DNA of 30,007 nucleotides from contig MNCI01010074.1 of assembly GCA_015680685.1 (NCBI GenBank), positions 2,063-32,069 of the forward strand, given 5' to 3'. A program made the translations under genes and the position numbers. The DNA comes from Gnetum montanum. Its lineage: Eukaryota; Streptophyta; Gnetopsida; Gnetales; Gnetaceae. Of this stretch, positions 8,825 through 18,300 are shown one piece after another. Under the pieces are notes generated by a model. It was not told where the DNA came from. It worked only from the letters and a program-made list of their open reading frames with translations, and did no database searches. Position 1 is the first letter of the stretch. Each line of letters starts with the position of its first letter.

Positions 8825-9418
8825 TTCCTCTGCTACATAAACATTTTCAAATTCAGAAGACTCATTCACTCTTCCTTCTGAATCCTGAAGGGTAGACACA
8901 ATGTGTTCAAATGTCATAGATGAAACACTCATAGAAGTAGTAATAGATGTCATAATTGCAGACTAGGAATCAGGTAAGGAGTCTAACAGAGCATAAGATT
9001 TAACTAAATCTGGAAGAACAATTATATATTCTTCCAACTTATTCAAATTTCCCATCAACTCATCCAAATGATCTTGGAAAGACACATCAGATCTTTTTTG
9101 CCATCTAAAAAATTTCTGATAAATATGAAAGGCATTCAAACCTGATACTTTATCAAACCTATTCTTCAATGTTTGCCACAGATCATGTGGATCCATATTC
9201 GGTTTAATTGATGCCAAGATCCCATTGCTCAGGGTTGGATGAATGAAAGATAATGCCTTAGTCTTAATTTTTCTCCAATTAGCATTCAACATTCCCGCTG
9301 GTTGAGAGGGTTCTAGGGCCTCTTGGCACTCTTTTTGTGCAAAAATAGCCTTTATCAAAATGCTCCAGACATTCTAGTCCCTTCCTACCAATCTTTTTGT
9401 TGTTTGTAGCCTTTCCAT
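8825..9418 (-). pseudogene. copia A gag relic, truncated before the zinc knuckle
   Basis: The minus-strand ATG at 9418 is 14 bases inside the primer site and is the likely gag start. A TAG at codon 15 breaks it, then the frame is open to a stop near 8963. The segment HPTLSNGILASIKPNMDPHD, followed by LWQTLKNRF and LDELMGNLNKLEEY, is the gag core of Copia elements (UBN2-like), which forms the virus-like particle around the RNA. Reading past the stop gives DSEGRVNESSEFENVYVAEE, typical of the stretch just before the CCHC knuckle. Within about 30 codons the sequence jumps to the end of the protease region, so the knuckle and the D-T/S-G protease site are deleted near 8815-8825. Confidence 0.8.
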
Positions 9419-9431
9419 CTCGTTAAATCTA

Positions 9432-9443
9432 GCTTTGATACCA
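9432..9443 (-). promoter_or_regulatory. Primer-binding site of copia A
   Basis: The minus strand reads TGGTATCAAAGC, complementary to the 3' end of initiator tRNA-Met, 2 bases from the LTR edge at 9446. It sets the direction of the element. Confidence 0.9.
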
Positions 9444-9445
9444 GT

Positions 9446-10095
9446 TGTTATAATTGGAAGGACAATAAGCAGATCAGATATGAAAATACACTAGAGAAGC
9501 TTTGAAAAAATTATTAGAACACTGTAGATCTGAATAAAACGTTAAAAGCAGAAAATATCGTGTTGTAGTAGATCAAATAGATGCTATAAATCACTGAAAA
9601 CTGCTGTAAACTCCAGCAAACATTTTCTGTAAAAGCAGAATGGAAACAATGAACGAAAATAACACAAGAACACAAAGATTTACCTGGTTTGGGCCCTTTT
9701 TTACCCTACCTCCACAACAATGCTGATCTGCCTTCTATTCTACTCAAATCTTAAGGACACAAACCGTCCTTATAGCTTTTCCAAGCACTAAATGTGTTAC
9801 TCCAACAAATCTCAAATCTCAAACTTTCGTCTCCAAGGTAAAACCTCAATACAATGCTTCCACATCAAAAGCACACTCATAAAGGCTACCCCAAGCCTTA
9901 TATTTATAAGGAAATGTTAGGACCAAATCCCAATCCTAACACATGTGGAATAAAACACATCCCCATGTAAACATCACTTTACAAACTGACCCCTTTGTTT
10001 TTTTTTTCATATCATTATTTAAAATGCAACATCCTTCTAAAAACATAAAAGGAAATACAACAAATAATGCTAATGTATTTGTCTTCATTCCAACA
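9446..10095 (-). repeat. 5' LTR of copia A
   Basis: This copy is 650 bp. Read on the minus strand it starts TGTTGGAATGAAGAC and ends ATTATAACA, next to the primer site. It is recognisably the same as 5275-5940 throughout, for example 'accctacctccacaacaatg' and 'aaaacctcaatacaatgctt', with scattered substitutions and small indels. The visible divergence means the insertion is not recent. Its right edge is fixed by the cccat duplication at 10096-10100. Confidence 0.93.
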
Positions 10096-10100
10096 CCCAT

Positions 10101-10640
10101 AGCTGGTACTTGTGGTGTAGCATGTCAATCCACTAGAGATGCTGATTTTAAATTCTATGGATAAGTTTGGCTGAAGCCATGAGAATAGTGTCTTCGATCA
10201 TCTGTATTTTCCATTATCTTCTCTGTTTAAACTCAGCGATATCACTTCACTTGGCAAGGCGGATACATTGTTGCCCTTCCTCCGAGATCAATTCAAGTCT
10301 TTTATGATTTTATGAGGCTGTGTTTGATCATTAGGCTAGGGGGAGATAATGGACATTTTGTACCTCATCATTGTAGTGATGATGGATGTGGCAAGGATGC
10401 ATTTTCCTTTACTGGAAAGGAACTTATTGGTTCAATTATTGCACATTCTTTGTGCACCTAAGATTAGTGACCTTGAACTGTTGATTTTGTGCCATTTGGA
10501 TATTGGAAATCCCAAATACACATCGTCCTTGGACCCCACAGTCATCTTGAGTTCTTGCAAAAATGTTGGCCTTTAAGGGGGAGTTTGAGTGAAATAGACC
10601 TTAGACTTTTGATAATTTATCTAGCGCTTGAGTTGTTGGG
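10101..10640. other. Unassigned stretch between copia A and a LINE fragment
   Basis: No domain is recognisable on either strand. Two purine-rich plus-strand tracts, 'taggggggagataatgg'-like at about 10335 and 'aagggggagtttgag' at about 10575, resemble polypurine tracts that precede LTRs, but no matching LTR was found. This is the right flank of the copia A insertion site, continuous with sequence left of 5275. Confidence 0.3.
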
Positions 10641-10649
10641 ACCCGTCTC

Positions 10650-12250
10650 CTAATGCTCACTTGATTGCCTCATTGGCAATGCACCTACCCAATAGCCAGC
10701 CCACAGATACCATTCTAAGATAGGAAGGATCTAAAGGTATCCATAGCAATGATAAACAAGTAGGTGGGAGAGGGGGTCCCCCTGTTGGAGGCTCATTGAT
10801 GATTTGAAGAACCCTGTGGTAGATCCATTCAACTGGATGGAGAAGGCAACATTCTATACACTCATTCAGAATCAGATGCAATGCTGGTTGAACTTGTTGG
10901 CAGTCATGATCTGTTCTAGAGCTTCCCAACTGAAGGAATCATAAGCTTTCACAATATGTAGTTTGAGGAACATCATTGGGATTTTGTTAGGTTTGCATGA
11001 GTGCAAAATTTCGTAGTGTAGGTAGATTTGGTCTTGGATATGCCTAATGGGGACGAAACCTACTTGTTTTGTTGTAATGATTCTGAGCAGGATCAGAGAC
11101 AGTCTTCTTATTAAGATTTTGGATTGGATCCCTAAATGTACATGGCATACCCCGATTGGTTTGTAGTCCTCTGCTTGGTTGGCATGTTGTTTCTTGCATA
11201 GTAGAACAACATTTGTGTAGTTAATTTCTTTCCTAACATCTTGCCTCTGAAGTATCAATGATTAGGTTCACTCCCAGGATCTTGAAGTTGTGTTTGAAGA
11301 GTTCAATAGGCCATCCCTCCAGACCTGGCACCTTATTGTTCTTCATGGAGTTTATGGACTCTCACACCTCTTGTTGTTGGATAGGTCTGAGCAGGTCTTT
11401 GTTGTCTTTGTCTATTGCACACTTATCGATGGGAATGGATAAGCAAGTTGTCTTCTCTCCTATCCATAGCTTGTAAGGTGCATTTCAAAGCATGCCCTGA
11501 TTACATCTTTCATTACGTAGCACTCTTTCATTATCAGTGATAGAGGAGACCAGACTAGCCGTCTTGTGGGCTCTTCTGTAGGAAAGAAAATTTGATTTGA
11601 CAACCCCCTTCCTGCAACCATGTGATTTTGGTATGCTGTCTCCAGTAGATTTCTTCATCCCTGTCTAATTGTTGCAATTCCAATAGAAGGGGGAGTTTTC
11701 GGTCCCACACCTATTGTCCTCGTTCTTGTTTCTGTTGAAGTGCTTGAAGAGTGTTGAGAATCTTACTTCGGTTAACTTTGAAGGAAAACTTATGGGGAAG
11801 TTCCAATTTTGGATGAAGCACTTTAGTTACTGAAGTCCACTGGTAAGAAAATCTCTGGGATCCTGCGTGTTATCATAGGAGGCCCAAATGGTAAGACCTG
11901 ATTATAAATAGTATCTTTAGAGAGTCAGAAACACTCAAATCTCAATGAGGATTTTGTTTATTGTGGATGAGAAGAGGGCTAGCAGCAGAGGTTTGTGATT
12001 TGAAGCGGCACGGGGAAGACCTAGTAGTACTTGATTGCTGTTTTCTGACAAGTGTGGATGTCATCCAGAAACGGTCTATCTTGGTGGGCACTTGGTGTTG
12101 GAGTGATCACCCATTGGACCAGGTATAACTGTATCCTTTGATCAAAATGTCTTGCAGTTCATGAGAGTCGGAATAAAGGAATAGATGATTTTCAGGCTTC
12201 AAGTGGTTAATTTGGTTAGATAATTGGAGCAACCTTTTGATGGTTGGCAA
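10650..12250 (-). pseudogene. LINE (L1-type) ORF2 relic: endonuclease end and RT
   Basis: Read on the minus strand from about 12190, the end of an APE-type endonuclease is visible (KGYSYTWSNG, PTKIDRFWM). Then comes the approach to RT (MKNNKVPGLEGWPIELFKHN), a TNVVLLCKK / DYKPIG block, GFVPIRHIQDQI, and a KLHIVKAYDSFSW motif (usually LDI.KAYD; the Asp is His here). The last clear part (CCLLHPVEWIYHRVL, INEPPTGGPP) lies at about 10750-10850, just before where R.GLRQGDPLSP would stand. ORF2 nicks target DNA and primes cDNA on it. Many stops and frame changes are present; the longest open piece is 10872-11258. The catalytic (F/Y)ADD region is missing. Confidence 0.82.
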
Positions 12251-13935
12251 CTGTGTTGTCATTTCTACATGTATCGATGAAATATATAGGTTGCGTTTGG
12301 TATTTCATTTCTTTTTTATTATGGTTATTTTATAAGAGTTTTTTTTTGGAGAATTTTATAAGATTTTTAAAATTATTATGTATATCGATTATTTTATTTT
12401 CCATTACTATGCATATTTGCTATTGTTAGGTGGTAATAATTTGTCGATTGAGGATATTCAATACTTCTTTAAGTACTCTCCAAATTTCATGTCATGGTAT
12501 TATAATTCCCATTAACTGATACCATGTTCTTCGAACATGCTAAGGTTCTGAAGAGAACTAATTAACAAGTCGTTGATAAGCTATAGGTTCCATATAGCAG
12601 GAATGAAAGGATAGAAGAAATGGTAAATTATTCAACAGTATTTACAGAAGAAAAGTTCAGTTAAAAGAAATGGAAATTATTTCGTGTAGGGTGAAGTCAG
12701 ACATAAAGTAAAATATCATTCAATGATTATCATACAGCTGGCACATTGATAAAATGTTTTGCCTCAATGTATGCATTATTTTCTGTCACTGGACACGTTC
12801 TCATTTTCGAATTTATTTGATCTGTTATTCTTATTCCTTTTTGTCAGCTTGCCAAGGATTACAAGGCTTGGGCCTCTGGTGATGGTTCTCGGCGCCCACT
12901 TGGGACTGGGCAGATTTGATGCCAAGTTTTGTGATGTCGTTTATTGTAAATATGTTAAAATTTTCGTTAAGCTGGAAATGATTGTCAGTTTGAATATGGT
13001 TTATTTATGATAAAATGTATCGATAGAAAATGTTGTGGTTTTTATCTAATGCATGAATATATGTCAATGGGGAGCTGTGATTTTGTTTAAAAAGATTGTA
13101 TTGTGATTTTGCTTTTCTCAGCTAACTAGATTGGTTGTTCATAAAGTATCGTTTTCTTCGCTGGAATCTCATGATAATGATTTATTATTATTTACACAAC
13201 AAATCTTTGTCCTCTTCCCTACCTCTATTTATTGCCTCTAGACTATCTTTGGTTGTACATATATCTAAACCTTTATATCTGCCTTTGCTTTGTGATCTTT
13301 ATCTCTTTTGCATTGCCTATGGTTTATTAGCAGGAACAAAATACCATAAAAAAGACCAAACTCTGAACCTTTGGAAACACTTTGATCATATATGTATTAA
13401 ACATTTTTACTATTAGTTTATTGAGATGAGAAAGTGGAGGGTGAAACCTGGCGGTGTCCAGATCCATTGTCGCTGTCCTGACTTTTCCATGCAACAATGG
13501 ACATATGATTGAGAAAAAATCCCAACTACTCCAACTATCTTTTTAAAAAAATTCTAACCACTACCTAATTTTTGTCTCCATAGAACAAGTATAATATAGG
13601 TGAGGAGAGAGGAAAAATAAGAATCAAGAAAAGGTAGCAGTTGAAGCTGTATTCTTGTATGTTTTTACCATAGTGTGGTGAGATGTATTCTTGTGTGTGT
13701 TCGTACCACCAAGATGTATTGAGGTGATGAATTTGTAAGCATTTCACAAACGTGAGGTTGTGTTCTTGTTTCTGTTGTTACCTCGTTTTTTTATTTTGTT
13801 TCTTGGCTTTCAGTCTGGCTTCTTATTCTTTTGCATTTCTTTAATTTACACAACCCTACATTTTGTTGTTGTCGGAGTGAGGTTTTTCCCTTGCTGGTGA
13901 TTGTGTAAGTTAAGAGTGTTGGGTATTTTCAGTGC
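12251..13935. other. AT-rich stretch with no recognisable element
   Basis: Apart from the possible terminal exon at 12848-12919, neither strand shows a domain. Many T-rich runs and splice-acceptor-like ends (tttttgtcag at 12847, gcttttctcag at 13121) give it an intron or UTR look. It lies between the LINE fragment and copia B, so it may be a small island of host sequence. Confidence 0.3.
12848..12919 (+). CDS. Possible last exon of an unknown host gene
   Basis: After a pyrimidine-rich tract ending ttcctttttgtcag, a 23-codon frame reads LAKDYKAWASGDGSRRPLGT, then GQI and TGA. The stretch is clearly richer in G and C than its surroundings and has varied, protein-like codons, unlike the neighbouring AT-rich DNA. 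A good acceptor directly at the frame edge and a stop followed by an AT-rich, UTR-like tail fit a terminal exon. I found no upstream exon nearby and do not recognise the protein. It could be a pseudogene fragment or a chance frame. Confidence 0.25.
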   Translation, partial: LAKDYKAWASGDGSRRPLGTGQI

Positions 13936-13939
13936 TATT

Positions 13940-14640
13940 ATGGAAGTCAAATAGCTCCACTTGGTCCATTTGGAAGCCAATGATGGATGACATTCTGTAT
14001 TGCAAAGATCTGCATGTCCCTATTAAAGGTAGCCAAGCCAAGCCAAGTGGGATAGTAGACTAAGAGTGGGAAGGACTGAATGGAAAAGCCATTTACTTCA
14101 TCAGACAACGGCTTAATTTCAGTGTTTTTCATCTTGTGGAAAATGAGATATCTACTCATGATCTGTGTGTGAAGTTGGAGAGTCTTTATGATAGGAAGAC
14201 AATAGGAAAGAAAGCTTTCTTGATAAAGAAACCTGTGAATATGAAGTGTAAGGATGATCTTAACATCGTTGATCATCTAAACAAATTTTAGACCTTAGTA
14301 AATTAGGTAGTTGTAATGAAGTTGTATTTGAAAGATGAGTTGTAGGCTTTCTGTTGCTAAGCTCTTTGCCTGAAAGTTGGGAAACGTTGGTGGTGTCAAT
14401 TAGCATTTCTGCTCCAAATGGTGTGTTAACAATGGGCGTAGTTGTTGGTGCCTTGCTCAATCATGAAACGAGCAAGAAAGCAATTGCCAAAAATAACATT
14501 CAAGCTCTTGTTACTAAGAAGAGAGAGAGGCGTAAGTTCAAAATCTCCATCTATCTTAATAAGTCCAAAGAGTCATGGTAAGTTCGGACATAGATCAAAG
14601 TTTAAAGAATCAAATGTTACCATTGTGGCAGGAGGGTCAC
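13940..14640 (+). pseudogene. copia B gag relic
   Basis: Across frames the plus strand shows MDDILYCKDLHVPI-like text, GLNGKAIYFIRQRLNFSVFH, LVENEISTHDLCVKLESLYD, KAFLIKKPVNMKCKDDLNIV, then LLLSSLPESWETLVVSISIS. This is the Copia gag core (UBN2 family), the structural protein of the particle. Breaks include TAG at about 14289, a TAG near 14343 and frame changes. The CCHC zinc knuckle expected near 14610-14650 (family form C..C....H....C) is present but scrambled, and it is where the 162-bp array begins. Confidence 0.82.
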
Positions 14641-15262
14641 ATAAATAGAAAAGACTGGGTCTTTAAGAAAGAGTAGAAAGAGCATGAACATCAGAACATG
14701 AGGTGGATAAAGTTACCATAGGTGCATTACAAAATGCACTAGTAACTCTTCTTCTTGATGATGAAGTCATATACATGGCAAGTGGGTGGCTAGGAAGGTC
14801 ACATAAATAGAAACAGCTAGGTCTTTAAGAAAGAGCAGAAAGAGCATAAAGATAGCAGCTAAATTGGGATAAAGTTACTATAGGTACATTAGAAAATGTG
14901 CTAGTAACTCTTCTTCTTGATGATGAAGTCATATACATGGCAAGTGGGTGGCTAGGAAGGTCACATAAATAGAAACAGCTAGGTCTTTAAGAAAGAGCAG
15001 AAAGAGCATGAAAATCAGAACATGAGGTGGATAAAGTTACCATAGGTGCATTACAAAATGCACTAGTAACTCTTCTTCTTGATGATGAAGTCATATATAT
15101 GGCAAGTGGGTGGCTAGGAAGGTCACATAAATAGAAACGACTGGGTCTTTAAGAAAGAGTAGAAAGAGCATGAAAATCAGAACATGAGGTGGGTAAAGTT
15201 ACCATGGGTGCATTAGAAAAAGTAGTAGTAACTCTTCTTCTCGATGATGAAGTCGTATGGCA
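14635..15262 (+). repeat. Four tandem copies of a 162-bp gag/protease-linker module
   Basis: The motif ggtcacataaatagaaa starts copies at 14635, 14797, 14959 and 15121, exactly 162 bases apart. The fourth copy is incomplete and fades into protease coding near 15262. The unit runs from the end of the zinc knuckle through a charged linker (KKE.KEHE) to a 'LLLDDEVIYMASGW'-like end. 162 is 54 codons, so the amplification keeps frame. Copies are highly similar. Copy 2 differs by a compact patch at 14845-14866. Confidence 0.95.
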
Positions 15263-15560
15263 AGTGGGAGGTTGAGTGGGTTATTGACATAGCACCATCC
15301 TACCATCTATCTCCCCTGAAGGAGCTCACTACATATAAAACAAGAGACTTTTGTACAGGGAATATGGGTAATACAAGTCATTCTAAGATTGGGGATATTT
15401 GTTTAGAAATAAATGCTATTGACATGTTCCAAATTTGTGTTTGAATCTCATCTCTAAGCTTGCTTTGGATGAGCAAAGATTCAACACTATATTAGCAAAA
15501 TGGAAAATGAAAGCTTAACAAGGGATTGTTGGTGTTTGCAAAAGGGAATGCTTCATGCAC
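15244..15560 (+). pseudogene. copia B protease relic
   Basis: Immediately after the 162-bp array one frame reads WEVEWVIDIAPSYHLSPLKE and later MGNTSHSKIGDICLEI. This is the Copia aspartic protease, which in intact relatives has VIDTGAS(Y/H)H at the active site. Here the D-T-G-A signature has become D-I-A-P, so the catalytic motif is lost. The frame is open to about 15441 and then broken. A short downstream piece (FAKGNASCT) matches the end of the region. Confidence 0.8.
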
Positions 15561-15715
15561 ATTGTAATAGTATGCAAGGATGAGCTTAATATAGTTGAAA
15601 ATTATTTTTCACCAAACTTATGGCAGAAGAAGTTAGCTTATGAGTGAAAGAGTTGGGCCTTCTAGCAATGAAGACACGAATTCCCTTGGTTGAAGGTACA
15701 AATTTGAATTCTTGT

Positions 15716-15778
15716 GATTAGGATCTAATGCTATTAAATGTAGATGTGATTAGGATCTAATGCTATTAAATGTAGATG
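15716..15778 (+). repeat. 32-bp tandem duplication in copia B
   Basis: The unit 'gattaggatctaatgctatt'... occurs at 15716-15747 and again at 15748-15778. The copies are virtually identical, so the event is recent relative to the decay of the element. The period is not a multiple of three. Confidence 0.93.
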
Positions 15779-16124
15779 AAGATCCTTAGTCTTTTGTTCC
15801 CATTTGAAAGCTAGTGAATTTTTGTGATAATTATTTGTTTTGAAAGCATCATAGAATCACATTTAAAAAGTTTCTAAAAAGAAGATTCAACATGCTTATT
15901 ATGGTGTATTTTAATGTATGCGGTCTCATGAAGGTGAAATCCTTTAGGTAAGTATTTTGTCACATTTATTGATGATGCATCGTGCAATGTGTGGATGTAT
16001 TTTTAAAAAACAAAAGACCCGGTCTTTCAACTATTTTAACATTTTCATGTCATGGTAGTAAAAAAATATTGAAAGCCATTGAAGTCTATACACTAATAAT
16101 GCAAGGGAGTACACATCAAAGGAG

Positions 16125-16220
16125 CTTGAAAGCTATTATTTCAAGCATGAAGTACAAAATGAGAAGATAGTTCTTGAAAGCTATTATTTCAAGCATGAAG
16201 TACAACATGAAAAGATAGTT
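16125..16220 (+). repeat. 48-bp tandem duplication in copia B integrase
   Basis: The unit 'cttgaaagctattatttcaa'... occurs at 16125-16172 and 16173-16220, with two or three differences. It lies in the integrase block after the second catalytic position. Its period is 16 codons. Confidence 0.93.
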
Positions 16221-16225
16221 CTTCG

Positions 16226-16770
16226 AAGCCCACAACATAATATGTAGATGATATGTTAATAGTAGGACAATATGTTGACTTAATTAATGAATTGAGAGAG
16301 CAATTGTTCAACTCCTTTGACATGAAGGACTTAGGACTAACATAGCAAAGCTTGGAAATGACAATTATTTGTGACCAAAAAGCTAGAAAGTTGTGCTTGC
16401 TCCAAGAGAAATATATTGAGCAATTGCTTGAAAGATTTAATATGAAGAATGCTAAGTCAGTTAGCCCTTCATTTGCTAGCAATTTCAAGTTGAGCAAGAA
16501 AGCATGTGATAAAGGAAAGAAGAGGTGGTATTTGTGCCTTATTTCTTGGTAGTTAAAAGTTTAATGCATGCCATGGTTTTTACTCAATTTTTCATGGCTC
16601 ATGCATTTGACACTATAAGTAAGTTTTTTTTTTATGCTCTTGGTAGAGAGCATTGGTGACATGGTGAGCGACGAGTAGTTCTTAGCGCTCAAACATATAA
16701 ACCTACAAATGTACATAGTAGATTCAATTGAATTTCTTGAAAGGATTAGGTTATACACCTATTAGAGTGC
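16226..16770 (+). pseudogene. copia B RT C-terminal half and RNase H start
   Basis: The sequence enters RT directly at the catalytic box: YVDDMLIVGQYVDLINELRE, then NSFDMKDLGLT, a stop, and ARKLCLLQEKYIEQLLERFN with NFKLSKKACDKGKK. From about 16560 the RNase H linker appears (SLMHAMVFTQFFMAHAFDTI) and fades by 16700. All RT motifs upstream of YVDD and the integrase C-terminus are missing, implying a deletion well over 1 kb at about 16225. Confidence 0.82.
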
Positions 16771-17100
16771 AATAAGATTGTAGGTTGTTGTCTTTTCAAT
16801 TCTACTTGTAGTTGTTATGAGACATGGTTAAGTGTGATTGAGGCATATGATTGATGTATTATCAAACCTAATTACAGGTATTAAGAAATATTATAAAAAT
16901 GAAAAAAATTTAACACTATTGACTAACTAGTGCAATGGAAAATAAAGTCTTAGCGTGATGAGTATCCTCTTTGTCAACTTACCATCACACTCTTAGATTA
17001 CTAACTGTTGGACAAAGTATGTTAAACATATTAAGTACTCAAGGTCTTAGTCTACTCATTCCACATTTCTAAATTGCAAGTATAAAAGTAACCACCATTA
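16771..17100. other. AT-rich stretch, nothing recognised
   Basis: No domain, LTR edge or repeat was seen on either strand between the end of copia B and the 3' end of the RTE-type LINE. Confidence 0.4.
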
Positions 17101-17119
17101 TCATCCTAGGCTTGTCCCC

Positions 17120-17139
17120 CTATCCTACCCTACCCTACC
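17120..17139 (-). repeat. 5-bp tandem 3' tail of the RTE-type LINE
   Basis: On the plus strand ctatc ctacc ctacc ctacc appears (minus: GGTAG repeats). RTE elements characteristically end in short tandem repeats and not poly(A), and this tract lies where the 3' end of the minus-strand RTE is expected. Confidence 0.6.
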
Positions 17140-17193
17140 CCTCCAACCCCATTCCTTAAAATAAAAAGGTTGGCTAAATGAGTTCTTTTTTGT

Positions 17194-17290
17194 CATTCAC
17201 CTCTATGAAGAGTTAGATCCTTGTTCTCTTTTTCTAGATCTTGTTCTCTTTTTCCATTCACCTCTATGAAGAGCTAGATTTTTGTTTATT
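17194..17290. repeat. ~61-bp imperfect duplication near the RTE 3' end
   Basis: 'cattcacctctatgaagag' occurs at 17194 and again at 17255, and between them 'agatcttgttctctttttc' is itself nearly repeated. The duplication lies in the 3' part of the LINE ORF. Confidence 0.85.
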
Positions 17291-18300
17291 TGTATTTTTT
17301 TCAAATCATCTTCAATTTAGTTTTTCCATCTCTTTTGGTCTTTCCTTCCTATGGCTTTTCTGTAATAGGATAGAGCAACCATTTAAATAGGCTTATTATC
17401 TAATCTTCTTTGAACTTGCCTAAACCATCTAAGATGTCATTCTTGTAGCTTATTTGAAAGAGAAGTCACTTCAAACGTTACTCTTATATCCATAATGTGT
17501 AATTTATCTCTTCTTATAACATTCAAAATCCAAACATTCAAATTTCATCCACATTGATTTATTGTTCATGCCTCTTGTACTACCTAGCATTCAACATGAT
17601 ATAAGATAGTAGGCTTAATTAATTTCTTGTGAAATTTTTCCTTTAGTTTTATTGGGATTCTTTTATTGCATAAAACACCATTGACTTGTCTCCATTTTGA
17701 CCATCTTGCCTCAATTCATGTTTATATCTTTATCGATTTCACCATCTCATTGAAACATTGATCCTAGATAGTAGAACTATTTGCAGTGAGGGACATTTTA
17801 GCCTCAAATTGTTACTTATATTTCACTTATGCTTTTATTGAAATTACATTTATATATTTTGTCTTACTTTCACTAATTTTTAAGCCTTTTAATTCTAAAT
17901 CATGTCTTCACTTTTCCATTCTAGAAGCAATATTTTCTTGAGCTGTATCCACCAACATAATATCATCTACAAATAGCAAACATGAAGGAATTTCATCTTC
18001 TATTTCCTTTGTTAATTCATCTATAACAATAGCAAAGAAGTATGAGCTAAGTGCAAATCCTTGATATAGACCTACTATGACTAGAAAATCAAATGTGGTT
18101 CCACAAGCTATTCTAATTCTAATAGTAGCTCCTTCATACATATCTTGAATCACTTTAATATATTTATTAAAGTTGTTTTTCCTTTGCAAAGCCAGCCAAG
18201 TAATATCTCTAGGTAGTCTATCATATACTTCATTGAGGTCAATGAAGATCATATGTACATTCAAAATTTTGACATCTTCATATCCTTTTCTAGGTCCTTC

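Larger units (their letters stand above)
5275..10095 (-). mobile_element. Complete but defective Copia LTR retrotransposon (copia A)
   Basis: Two direct repeats of about 650 bp bound the element. Each starts tgttataat on the plus strand and ends in CA, and the pair is flanked by the same five bases, cccat (5270-5274 and 10096-10100). A tRNA-Met primer site lies 2 bases inside the right LTR, so the element reads right to left. The gag, integrase, RT and RNase H remnants appear in Copia order. At 4821 bp it is on the short side for an autonomous Copia element, and the zinc knuckle and protease core are absent. All domains carry stops or frameshifts, so it cannot move by itself. RT wording (KKSLYGLKQAPRQWYK, YVDDILIAGND) is Copia, perhaps the Tork/TNT1-like group. 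Confidence 0.93.
15561..16225 (+). pseudogene. copia B integrase relic
   Basis: Scattered pieces in several frames match a Copia integrase: CKDELNIVENYFSPNLWQKK (pre-integrase block), then YFVTFIDDASCNVWMYF and, near the second catalytic Asp, a NNA-like remnant before YTSKELESYY-like text. The C-terminal part stops near 16225, where the sequence jumps to RT. Numerous stops and two internal tandem duplications make it a clear relic. Confidence 0.75.
13940..16770 (+). mobile_element. Decayed plus-strand Copia element (copia B), LTRs not found
   Basis: Gag, zinc-knuckle repeat, protease, integrase, RT and RNase H remnants appear in Copia order over about 2.8 kb. This is too short for a full polyprotein, so large deletions have occurred, notably between the integrase core and RT at about 16225. 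No LTR pair or primer site was found around it. Three separate tandem duplications lie inside it (162, 32 and 48 bp periods). Its wording differs from copia A and C, so it belongs to a different Copia family. Confidence 0.85.
17105..18300 (-). pseudogene. RTE-type LINE reverse transcriptase relic
   Basis: The minus-strand open segment 17908-18264 reads MIFIDLNEVYDRLPRDITWL, then IQDMYEGATIRIR, CGTTFDFLVIVGLYQGFALS and CLLFVDDIMLVDTAQENIAS. These are RT motifs of plant RTE-clade LINEs (DL.KAYDRVPR, GL.QGSALSP, FADDIVL). The catalytic box reads FVDD. Below 17908 further decayed text continues the element (LKWR.., VFYAIKES, YKRHEQ.INVDE) down to the short tandem tail at 17120-17139. The 5' endonuclease domain is missing, so the copy is 5'-truncated as is usual for LINEs. 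Confidence 0.82.

Noticed and set aside
12285-12305. ggttgcgtttggtat as a DNA transposon terminal repeat
   Set aside because: The wording is like hAT/Harbinger ends, but no inverted partner or target duplication was found nearby.
13947-14276. Minus-strand 109-codon frame
   Set aside because: The plus strand of the same stretch encodes recognisable Copia gag, so the minus frame is a shadow.
17120-17139. Telomere-like CCCTA repeats
   Set aside because: The unit is CTACC, five bases, not the plant CCCTAAA. The position fits an RTE tail.
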